A program made the translations under genes and the position numbers. The notes under the pieces are model-generated. The model ran no database searches and had not been told where the DNA came from. It was given only the letters and a program-made list of their open reading frames with translations. 34,839 nucleotides of DNA, from the NCBI GenBank assembly GCA_964464385.1, contig CAYXFZ010000011.1:1-34839 (forward strand), read 5' to 3'. This document shows, one piece after another, positions 8,699-15,135 of the stretch. This DNA is from CAYXFZ01 sp964464385. Its GTDB lineage: Bacteria; Planctomycetota; UBA1135. The first letter of the stretch is position 1. The number at the start of each line of letters is the position of its first letter.

Positions 8699-9714
8699 CA
8701 GGAAGGGGCGTCCTGCACGGAAGCGCCCAACCCGGGCCCTTTGCCCTTCTCGGCAGAAGAAGGGTCGTGATCCACGCGCCCGGCATGAATGACATTGGAC
8801 CGCATTGAAAAGCCGACGACCGATTCGGCGCGTTGCCCCAGGAGGATCAGTTTGTCCACATCAATGCCCGTTTGGATGCCGGATTCCTCCACCATGGCGA
8901 TGAAATCCTCACTGCAGGTATTGCCCTTGTGTCCCAAATGATAAAGAGCGGCGCCAACGGCCGGCTGACCACCAATGGCCCCAAGGGATCCATCCACCCA
9001 ACGCACTCCCATGTTGATGGCGGTCATGGAGTTGACCACCCCGGTCCCTCGGGTGTCATGAAAATGGGCGAGGAATTCCACGTCGGGAAAAGCGGAGAAC
9101 AAATGTTCCAGAACCCGTTCCACCTGGACAGGATTCGCTTGTCCGGTGGTGTCGCCCAACATGATGACCGATGCCCCAGCATCCACGTAAAAGCGGGTGA
9201 GCTTTTCCACCTCGCTCAACGGAATATCTCCCTGGATGGCACAGCCATAGACAGTCCCCACACAACCGATCACATCCACGCCAACGGCAAGAGAGCGCTT
9301 CATGATGGCGCCGTGCTCTGCCATGGCCTCCTCGTGCGTAGCGCGGAAATTTTTGGTGTTGTGGGTTTCCGAGGAACTGATCATGAGAATGATCTTGTCG
9401 GCCCCGAACCCCTTCTCGACGCAAGCCTCAAATCGTTCCCAGCCTTTCATGTTGGGCATGAGGACCCGAAACTTCGAGCCGTGGTCGCCCCGGCGCAGGC
9501 CCTGCAATACTGCAACGGCGTCCGAGAACTGCGGCAAGAGTTTGGGGTGCGAGAAGGAGGTCACCTCCATCTCGGGAATCCCGGCATCAATCATGCCATG
9601 CAACATTTCCAGTTTCTGCTCGGTAGGCACCTGCGTGGTGATGGACTGGAGGCCATCTCGACACCAACACTCTCCGAAGGTAATGCGCTCCGGCCGATCG
9701 GTGGAATAGAGCAC
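8698..9714 (-). CDS. HMG-CoA lyase-like (DRE-TIM) enzyme lacking the usual catalytic cysteine
   Basis: I choose the GTG at 9714. It sits one base after the glutaredoxin stop, has a good Shine-Dalgarno GAGGGGG six bases upstream, and opens just before the conserved core; the longer reading runs into the glutaredoxin gene. The product is 338 residues. It keeps the family's RDGLQ (R19, D20), the TSFSHPKLLPQ segment, the metal-binding HFH (H217, H219) and a GN corresponding to the fourth metal ligand (N265). The loop that is GGCPxAxGAxGN in HMG-CoA lyases reads GGQPAVG (248-254) followed by a roughly six-residue insertion, so the catalytic cysteine is glutamine. A cysteine occurs at 267. The fold and metal site are well supported. 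HMG-CoA cleavage itself is doubtful; a related aldol-type lyase or condensing reaction is possible. Confidence 0.8.
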   Translation of the reverse strand: MLYSTDRPERITFGECWCRDGLQSITTQVPTEQKLEMLHGMIDAGIPEMEVTSFSHPKLLPQFSDAVAVLQGLRRGDHGSKFRVLMPNMKGWERFEACVEKGFGADKIILMISSSETHNTKNFRATHEEAMAEHGAIMKRSLAVGVDVIGCVGTVYGCAIQGDIPLSEVEKLTRFYVDAGASVIMLGDTTGQANPVQVERVLEHLFSAFPDVEFLAHFHDTRGTGVVNSMTAINMGVRWVDGSLGAIGGQPAVGAALYHLGHKGNTCSEDFIAMVEESGIQTGIDVDKLILLGQRAESVVGFSMRSNVIHAGRVDHDPSSAEKGKGPGLGASVQDAPS

Positions 9715-9715
9715 C

Positions 9716-10042
9716 TTAGGCCCCCTCGTCCGCCAGAGCCTTGGCGACCAACGGAGCCAATTCGCCCCGAGCATGCATCTCACGGACGATGTCACCGCCA
9801 CCGACAAACTCACCGCCGACGAAAACTTGGGGCGTGGTTGGCCAATCGCTAATGGCCACGAGGGCAGGCTTGATTTCTTCGTGGGAGAAAATGTCCACCG
9901 TTTCGAAGGGAACTTCCAACTCCTGAAAGACTTGAATCACCGCGGCGGAAAAACCACAGCGGGGAAAGTTTTTGTCTCCTTTTGTAAAGAGGAGAACTGG
10001 GGTGGTGCGAATGGCCTCTTCGAGAGTTTCTTGGGTGTTCAT
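9716..10042 (-). CDS. grxD: Monothiol CGFS glutaredoxin (Grx4/GrxD family)
   Basis: The 108-residue protein has the diagnostic C-G-F-S active site (C29-S32) preceded by K21-G-D, the cis-proline segment T-T-P-Q-V-F-V, and the G-G-G-D glutathione-binding turn. CGFS glutaredoxins bind a bridging [2Fe-2S] cluster with glutathione. They pass clusters on in the cytoplasm rather than reducing disulfides, and often work as a complex with BolA proteins. Here the start ATG overlaps the bolA stop (ATGA), which fits co-production of the two partners. The stop is one base before the GTG of the lyase-like gene. The longer open frame upstream (to 10198) is only bolA read out of frame. Confidence 0.93.
   Translation of the reverse strand: MNTQETLEEAIRTTPVLLFTKGDKNFPRCGFSAAVIQVFQELEVPFETVDIFSHEEIKPALVAISDWPTTPQVFVGGEFVGGGDIVREMHARGELAPLVAKALADEGA
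9721..9727 (-). promoter_or_regulatory. Shine-Dalgarno site for the lyase-like gene
   Basis: On the minus strand GAGGGGG lies six bases before the GTG at 9714, inside the last codons of the glutaredoxin gene. It decides the GTG start. It stands out because most genes in the window show no such site. Confidence 0.6.
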
Positions 10043-10293
10043 GATGGAGAATCGGGAATGAGGGTGCGGATCTGGACAGCATGGAGAGAACCATCTCCAT
10101 CCCCTTCCATGCGCGGGCGAAGGATTTCCAAAACCCGTTTGTGTTGCTGGAGGAGAGTCGCTCCACGAAATCCTTCCCAAAGAATTTCCAAGGACCAATG
10201 GTCCTGGGTTCCAGTCAAATCCTCGGCGCGCACAATAGCACCTGAGAGTTCGGCGGCAACAAGGGTCTCGATTTCGTCCTGGAGGATGGTCAT
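10039..10293 (-). CDS. bolA: BolA family protein
   Basis: From the ATG at 10293 the product is 84 residues, the usual size for BolA. An in-frame TTG at 10314 would add seven residues (S-Q-N-P-P-P) and cannot be excluded, because a TAGGCT box lies only four bases before it. The sequence follows the BolA pattern: an N-terminal helix, then L-T-G-T-Q-D-H-W-S-L-E-I-L-W-E-G-F-R-G, with the conserved F-x-G, and Q-Q-H-K-R-V with the invariant histidine that joins Fe-S binding. BolA proteins form heterodimers with CGFS glutaredoxins around a [2Fe-2S] cluster. The 4-base overlap with that gene supports this role here. It is the first gene of a four-gene minus-strand operon. Confidence 0.88.
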   Translation of the reverse strand: MTILQDEIETLVAAELSGAIVRAEDLTGTQDHWSLEILWEGFRGATLLQQHKRVLEILRPRMEGDGDGSLHAVQIRTLIPDSPS

Positions 10294-10318
10294 GGGAGGG
10301 GGATTCTGGGACAATCCC

Positions 10319-10330
10319 AGCCTAGCGTCA
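10319..10330 (-). promoter_or_regulatory. Candidate bolA promoter element TGACGCTAGGCT
   Basis: Read on the minus strand, TGACGCTAGGCT occupies 10330-10319. The first nine bases match the element before ychF and before the GYF_2 gene. The likely -10 is TAGGCT, four bases before the TTG at 10314 and 25 before the ATG at 10293. No good -35 is seen. Confidence 0.35.
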
Positions 10331-10343
10331 ACCCAGAACTCCC

Positions 10344-10607
10344 ATGACTCGATTCGAAATCTACACCCGCACCGTTTGCCCTTACTGCACCCTTGCCAAG
10401 CGCCTTCTGGAGTCCAAGGAACAAAAATGGGTGGAAATCAACCTAGACGAAAATCCTGACAAGACCAAGGAAATGCTGGAGCGCTCCGGGGGCCGCAGCA
10501 CCGTTCCCGAGATTTTTCTGGATGGGGAACTGATTGGCGGCTGGGATGACCTTTCTGCCCTGCAAAACAGCGGCGAACTGGACCGCAGGTTGGGAGAAGC
10601 GGGCTAA
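10344..10607 (+). CDS. grxC: Dithiol glutaredoxin (GrxC type)
   Basis: This 87-residue protein is a complete classical glutaredoxin: beta strand F-E-I-Y-T-R, active site C12-P-Y-C15, a helix with A-K-R-L-L, the cis-proline loop S-T-V-P-E-I-F, and the C-terminal glycine motif G-G-W-D-D-L. It would reduce protein disulfides and glutathione-mixed disulfides in the cytoplasm using glutathione. It is transcribed divergently from bolA and the CGFS glutaredoxin, with 50 bases between the ATGs, so the two glutaredoxin types share one control region. No Shine-Dalgarno sequence precedes the ATG (the leader is A-C-C-C-A-G-A-A-C-T-C-C-C). Confidence 0.93.
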   Translation: MTRFEIYTRTVCPYCTLAKRLLESKEQKWVEINLDENPDKTKEMLERSGGRSTVPEIFLDGELIGGWDDLSALQNSGELDRRLGEAG

Positions 10608-10616
10608 CCTGGACGC

Positions 10617-10886
10617 ATGCTCCTGATCTCTGCTTTCCTCTCATTCCTCCCCTCGTTCCCCCAGCAGGGCCTCGCACCCTCCGGTGCTTGGTACTAAAAC
10701 GGGGAAGAACGGATTCCCTTGATCGTGGATGCGACCTCCTTTGGAGTACGCTTCGATCCCGCTTGGGATGAGGCCGCCGTGCGGGCGACCCTTGCCAACT
10801 TTCCGTCCTTGGCCCAGGGCGAGTCCTCTGCTGCCGTGGTCTTGGCGGGGACGGAATCACATGGGATTCCCCTGCCGGGTCCCTGA
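10617..10886 (+). pseudogene. N-terminal remnant of a secreted protein, possibly subtilisin-like protease
   Basis: An ATG at 10617 opens a signal peptide (M-L-L-I-S-A-F-L-S-F-L-P-S-F-P-Q-Q-G) and then meets TAA at 10695-10697. The same frame continues for 62 sensible codons (from N-G-E-E-R-I-P-L-I-V-D through V-R-F-D-P-A-W-D-E) to TGA at 10884. Read through, the segment W-Y-x-N-G-E-E-R-I-P-L resembles the start of planctomycete subtilisin-like exoproteins. One base change (TAC to TAA) would explain the stop. The rest of the gene is missing, because the 3' end of ychF starts 12 bases on. I treat it as a truncated, decayed gene; the family assignment is tentative. Confidence 0.5.
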
Positions 10887-10898
10887 GCGTGAATTGAA

Positions 10899-11987
10899 CT
10901 AGGGACCGATCAGGAAATGCGCGACGTCGCCGTCTCGCATCACGTAGTCTTTACCCTCGGTACGGAGTTTCCCGGCCGCTTTGATGGCGGCCTCGGACCC
11001 CTCCGCTTGCAGGTCGTCCACTGAGTAAACCTCCGCCCGAATAAAGCCATTTTGGAAGTCGGTGTGGATAACACCAGCGGCAACTGGAGCCCGGTCCCCC
11101 TTGAGAATCGTCCAGGCTCGGATTTCCTTTTCACCAGCCGTGAAATAGGTCTGGAGACCGAGGAGTGCATAAATGGAGCGGGAAAGACGGCCCAGGCCGA
11201 GTTCAGAAATCCCAAGTTCGCCCTGGAAGAGGAGGCGTTCTTCTTTGTCCATCCTTCGCAACTCCAATTCCAGATCTCCACAGATGGGAAGCCACTCGCT
11301 GCCAGTCTGGGATGCGTATTTGGCCACCGCTTTTGCATGCGCGGAACTCCCGTCCAGATCGGTATCCGCAACATTGGCAACGTAGAGAACGGGCTTGAGG
11401 GTTAGGAGGCAAAGTGGTTTGAGGGCGCGACGCTCCTCCTTGGACCAGGAGACGGAACGCAACTGACCTCCGGTTTCCAAAATGTCCTTGGCCTTGCGTA
11501 GAGTGGCCAACTCCTCGGCCACCGCCTTGTCTACGCGGGCTTTTTTCGCCGTGCGATCCATGACTCTCTGGGTGGTTGCCAAATCGGCCAGGGCCAATTC
11601 CATTTCGATGACTTCGATGTCCCCCACCGGATCCACGGCACGATCCCTGATTACCTTGTCTCCTTCGAAACAATGCACCACATGCATGATTGCGGAGCAT
11701 TCCTGAATATTGCCAAGAAACTGATTGCCCATGCCCTCGCCCTCGGATGCACCCCGCACTAGGCCGGCAATGTCCACCACCTGCACCACGGCTGGAATCA
11801 CCTTTTGGGTTTCTATAAACCCGTGGATCAACTCCAGGCGATCATCGGGCACCTCCACCACAGCCACGTTGGGCTCAATGGTGCAAAAGGGAAAGTTCCC
11901 GACCTCCGCTTGCGCCGCAGAAAAGGCCGAGAAAATGGTGGACTTGCCGACATTCGGAAGCCCCACGATGCCACAGGAGACCGCCAT
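10899..11987 (-). CDS. ychF: Ribosome-binding ATPase YchF (Obg-family)
   Basis: The 362-residue product matches YchF in length and order: Walker A G-L-P-N-V-G-K-S-T (9-17), the switch region with D-I-A-G-L-V-R-G-A-S-E-G-E-G, Y-V-A-N-V-A-D-T-D in place of the guanine-specific NKxD (YchF prefers ATP), a coiled-coil insertion, and the C-terminal TGS-like domain with A-W-T-I-L-K-G and K-D-Y-V-M-R-D-G-D-V-A-H-F. YchF binds ribosomes and takes part in stress and translation control. The gene is intact although the genes around it are damaged. A TAGAAT box lies 11 bases before the start, so its leader is very short. Confidence 0.95.
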   Translation of the reverse strand: MAVSCGIVGLPNVGKSTIFSAFSAAQAEVGNFPFCTIEPNVAVVEVPDDRLELIHGFIETQKVIPAVVQVVDIAGLVRGASEGEGMGNQFLGNIQECSAIMHVVHCFEGDKVIRDRAVDPVGDIEVIEMELALADLATTQRVMDRTAKKARVDKAVAEELATLRKAKDILETGGQLRSVSWSKEERRALKPLCLLTLKPVLYVANVADTDLDGSSAHAKAVAKYASQTGSEWLPICGDLELELRRMDKEERLLFQGELGISELGLGRLSRSIYALLGLQTYFTAGEKEIRAWTILKGDRAPVAAGVIHTDFQNGFIRAEVYSVDDLQAEGSEAAIKAAGKLRTEGKDYVMRDGDVAHFLIGP

Positions 11988-11998
11988 GGAAGCCGCGC

Positions 11999-12010
11999 AT
12001 TCTAGCGTCA
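11999..12010 (-). promoter_or_regulatory. Candidate ychF promoter TGACGCTAGAAT
   Basis: Minus-strand TGACGCTAGAAT occupies 12010-11999 and ends 11 bases before the ychF ATG. TAGAAT fits a -10 hexamer. The 12-mer is identical to the one before the GYF_2 gene at 22626-22615. No clear -35 was found. Confidence 0.5.
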
Positions 12011-12039
12011 GATGGGCCCAAAAAGGACAGTTTCATTCC

Positions 12040-13439
12040 GTGCTAAACCCGGGCACGTTCGCCTTGTTCTGTTTGACTTCTCTACTCCTCCCCTTACTCC
12101 AGGGATCTTGGACCCTGATCCGCGAATATCAGGGGGCCAACGCTCGGGATTCCTACGGAGATTCGGCGTCCGGCCTAAGTGATGTGACCCGGAGATGGAG
12201 TCCCCGACTGGGGGCAATCGCCGCCCCGGGAATGGGCAATGGGCAAGTGCATGTTTATTCCGGGGCGACAGGGGGCCTTTTTTACAGCGTGCTCACTCCT
12301 GCACCTCACGATGGCTTCGGCCGATTGATTCGGGACCTCGGCGACCTGGATGGGGATGGCTTCCATGATTTCGGGGTGCATGCGAATCAGTGGGGCGACG
12401 CACTTTGCATTTATTCGGGATGGGACGGGTCGATGATTCACTACTGGCAGGGAATTGGACCAGGAGGCTACGGGAACCGGGGACAGTCGATTATGGCCAT
12501 CGGAGATGCCGACGGAGACTGCGTCAACGAGATCCTGGTCGGGGATCCGGGTTACACGGACGCTGCTGGGATTCGAGTTGGGGCCACCTTCCTTTACTCC
12601 GGTTCCACCGGCTCAATCCTGGCCCGGATCGAGGTCCCACCTGTACCCAATGGGGATGGAGGCTCTTTCGGCGCAGCAGTCGCTGGCGGCGCGGACCTGG
12701 ACGGAGATGGCATCGCCGATTTTTGCGCCACGATGGACTATGACTCCCCTCAATTCGAACTATTTTCAGGAGCCACCCGCCAATCGATCTGAGCCCTGTT
12801 CGGAGAAACGGCCCAGATCGGTTATGGAAGAGTTGGAGGATGTCTGCTCGATGATTTGGACCGCGATGGCTTCCCTGATCTCTCGGTGGAGAAAAAAGTT
12901 TATGTCAACGCCTATCCTTGGTGGATCCCAGACATTGGGCTCTATTCCAGTGCTACGGGTAACCCGATCCCGGCCCCGTCTGGATTCCCCGGAGTTGGGT
13001 GTTCGATCGGCGATCTGAATGGCGATGGTTTTGATGACCTCCTGGTTCACGACGACGTTTGGGATCCCACGGGACCCGGGGACCAATATTGGGGCCGGAC
13101 TGGCATTTTCTTATGGAGCGGTCCGCCCACCCCTTCTCTTCGAATCCAGGGCCTTCGTTCTGCAAGCACCGCCAATTTCCGCCTACGGGATGGGCCGGTA
13201 GGGGAGAAGGTGTATTTCGCCGCATCACTCACCGGAGGTGGGCCTACCTCAACGACTTGGGGCAACGCTCTCCTCTCCCCACCTTTCCTTTTCTGAACCA
13301 GGTCCAAGTTTCTGCTCAAGGAGACGCCTCCTTTTCCCTGCCGGTTCCCGCCGGAACATCCAGCAAGTTTGTCTGGTTCCAGGCCTTGGTTCTACCTTCC
13401 GTAAACTTCACCAACGCGTTCGGCCAACGGATCGAATAA
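12040..13439 (+). pseudogene. FG-GAP repeat exoprotein gene broken by a stop codon and a frameshift
   Basis: A GTG at 12040 (start uncertain) leads into a hydrophobic signal-like stretch (A-L-F-C-L-T-S-L-L-L-P-L-L-Q-G). FG-GAP/calcium-loop repeats follow: DLDGDGFHDF, DADGDCVNEI, DLDGDGIADF, then after the lesion DLDRDGFPDL and DLNGDGFDDL. A TGA at 12790-12792 interrupts the frame (TGG to TGA is the simplest change). The same frame resumes to a second stop at 13294. There the natural continuation (L-N-Q-V-Q-V-S-A-Q-G-D to the end Q-R-I-E) is in another frame, restored by one extra T in TTTT at 13289-13292. With one added base the length is a multiple of three. The intact gene would code for a secreted beta-propeller protein with a typical C-terminal beta domain. 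It is either a pseudogene or damaged by sequencing error. Confidence 0.75.
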
Positions 13440-13473
13440 CCGTAATCGGTGCACGGGCCTTGGCCTATGTAGG

Positions 13474-13856
13474 TCAGGAATCCGTATTGGAATGGAGAGC
13501 TATGCGATTGCCCTCACTGTCCAGAACGATCGCGCGGAAACCGTGCGGCCCGATGGCCTGAACCTCCTCCAGGATCTCTCCCCCCGCAGGAACCACTTTG
13601 GCAACAGCTTCGCGGAGGCGCCCATCGGCGTTGTAATAAACCAAGGTGCCCTCGCGGGACGGAATCCAAGCCTCACCATGGACCAGACAAGCTCCGTTGC
13701 CCTGGTCATGGTCGAGCACACCAAAGCGGAGCCCCTTCCATTCTTCCACGGAAACGCCAAGGGCCAAGACTTGGCGGTAGAACTCGGGAGGTCCACATCC
13801 CGTACGGGAATGTCGAACCAAACTCCACGATTGTGTTCGGCGTTGAAGTTGCTCAT
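13474..13856 (-). pseudogene. Frameshifted VOC (glyoxalase/bleomycin resistance fold) family gene
   Basis: The N-terminus (M-S-N-F-N-A-E-H-N-R-G-V-W-F-D-I-P-V-R-D-V-D) is read from the ATG at 13856. The rest (E-F-Y-R-Q-V-L-A-L through E-G-T-L-V-Y-Y-N, V-P-A-G-G-E-I-L, and the typical end G-F-R-A-I-V-L-D-S-E-G-N-R-I-A-L-H-S) lies in another frame. The shift falls at about 13786-13791, in a C-run on the coding strand. Adding one base gives 127 codons plus stop, the usual size of a one-module VOC protein. VOC proteins are small metal-binding enzymes or binding proteins with very varied substrates. The start overlaps the SRPBCC stop (ATGA), so this is the last gene of the methyltransferase operon. 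Confidence 0.7.
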
Positions 13857-14211
13857 GGTCGTTCGCAATACAATTTTACGGCTTCCAAGTCCTTGCGAAC
13901 TTCTTTCTGAATCATTCCTTTCAGCAAAGGATTCAGGATCTTGGACAACCATTTGTGGGCATGGGAATCCATGACCAAACTCAATTCCGTTCGCTCGTCC
14001 ACTAACCGAACCGAAATGACCGTATCCCAAACCGTGGCGTGCATCCGGCGAGTTTCTCGAAATCGGGTTCCCAAACCCATTTCTTGCGCCAAAAAAATTC
14101 GATCTTTTCGATCATAGGCACCGCCTTTGCATAATTACGAATGTCGGCTACAGTCTGAAATACGACTTCAAGAGGAGCACTGACCCTCAGCGTGATGCTC
14201 GTGCGGGTCAT
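13853..14211 (-). pseudogene. Frameshifted SRPBCC/polyketide-cyclase-like gene
   Basis: The first part, from the ATG at 14211, reads M-T-R-T-S-I-T-L-R-V-S-A-P-L-E-V-V-F-Q-T-V-A-D and I-R-N-Y-A, typical of the SRPBCC (START-like) fold. The second part, L-A-Q-E-M-G-L-G-T-R-F-R-E through L-V-D-E-R-T-E-L-S-L-V and ending in the long C-terminal helix, is in another frame. The switch point is a run of seven T on the coding strand (14091-14097); eight T would restore one frame of 119 codons. The fold binds hydrophobic ligands (lipids, quinones, polyketides). ATG overlaps the methyltransferase stop (ATGA), and the stop overlaps the VOC start, so all three were once co-translated. Sequencing error in the homopolymer is as likely as true inactivation. 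Confidence 0.7.
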
Positions 14212-15110
14212 TTCCTGTGGACGACCTGGATATGCGTGCACTCCACGTCCTTGCGATCCAGGTGGCCGTGATCCGGGTGGATCGGGGTGGGAATCTCACG
14301 AGAAGAAACGATTTCGTCCAAGAGTTCGAAGCCGGCATCCTCAAACATTTGCAACCACTCCGTGCGTTGAATCCGGTTGAAATACTGAACCGAGTTTTCA
14401 AAGAACAATTTCCAAACACGTTCAGAGTAACGCAAGTAATTCTTCCGACAAACAGGCAAGTCGTACTTGACCAGATGATCCCCCATGTCAATGGTGTGAA
14501 CGGAATAACCTCCGGGTTGTAACACTCGATAAAGATCGCGAATGTATTCGACCACGATTTCTTTGGAAATGTGCTCAAAAACGTTGTTGCTGAAGAGTGC
14601 GCGGAATGTGTCCTCCTCAAAGACATCCAACTTGCCAGTGGGATTCACCACGTAATTAAATCCCATGGTGCCATACAATTCGTCGAAGGACTGGGCGGAA
14701 AGAGCCTGGCCCAATAGTGCGCGGGCCGCCCCCTGACGATTCGCAGCAATCGGAAAATCCTCCAAGAAGGGTTCCATTTGGCGCCACCAAGCTTGGTAAG
14801 GCTCCAATTGCCGGTTGTCCCAAGGGTCAAACATCGTGACTTGGACGTCGTTAAAGAGTCGGAGGGCGGTGGATTCCCAATGCACCCAACCCGTCCCCAA
14901 CTCCAGCAGTCTCGCACCAGGTTCCAAGATTCGATTCTTCTCAAAAAGGTCCACGTAGAGTTTGGCTCGCTCTACGTACTCTCCCGGTAGGCCCATGGAG
15001 GACCGCTTCGAAGCCCCCAAAGAATTGCCCAGAAAACGGTAAAGCTTTCGAGTCTGGGACGTTGCCGAGAACATTTTCAGGGCAAGCGCAGTCATCGTGT
15101 ACTTGATCAT
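14208..15110 (-). CDS. Class I SAM-dependent methyltransferase
   Basis: The 300-residue protein has motif I as L-L-E-L-G-T-G-W (68-75), an acidic motif II region (V-T-M-F-D-P-W-D), a later F-S-N-N-V-F-E-H-I segment, and L-Q-P-G-G-Y-S-V-H-T, the usual post-motif strand of class I methyltransferases acting on small molecules. A roughly 60-residue insert between the acidic strand and the F-S-N-N-V-F-E-H-I segment may form the substrate lid. The start follows the aldehyde dehydrogenase stop by 25 bases, and the stop overlaps the SRPBCC start. The combination with SRPBCC and VOC proteins suggests modification of a lipid, quinone or polyketide-like molecule, but no substrate can be read from the sequence. 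Confidence 0.82.
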   Translation of the reverse strand: MIKYTMTALALKMFSATSQTRKLYRFLGNSLGASKRSSMGLPGEYVERAKLYVDLFEKNRILEPGARLLELGTGWVHWESTALRLFNDVQVTMFDPWDNRQLEPYQAWWRQMEPFLEDFPIAANRQGAARALLGQALSAQSFDELYGTMGFNYVVNPTGKLDVFEEDTFRALFSNNVFEHISKEIVVEYIRDLYRVLQPGGYSVHTIDMGDHLVKYDLPVCRKNYLRYSERVWKLFFENSVQYFNRIQRTEWLQMFEDAGFELLDEIVSSREIPTPIHPDHGHLDRKDVECTHIQVVHRK

Positions 15111-15135
15111 TCCGCGTTCAGGAAGACCCTATCCA

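Noticed and set aside
9715..9813. 33-codon N-terminal extension of the lyase-like protein
   Set aside because: It overlaps the glutaredoxin C-terminus and is not family-like; the GTG at 9714 has a Shine-Dalgarno site.
8833..9852. 339-codon plus-strand open frame
   Set aside because: It is the antisense of the lyase-like gene; the minus strand carries conserved family motifs and a start with Shine-Dalgarno site.
12790..12792. TGA as selenocysteine codon
   Set aside because: No selenoprotein family resemblance at that position and no convincing hairpin directly after it was recognised; a nonsense mutation is simpler.
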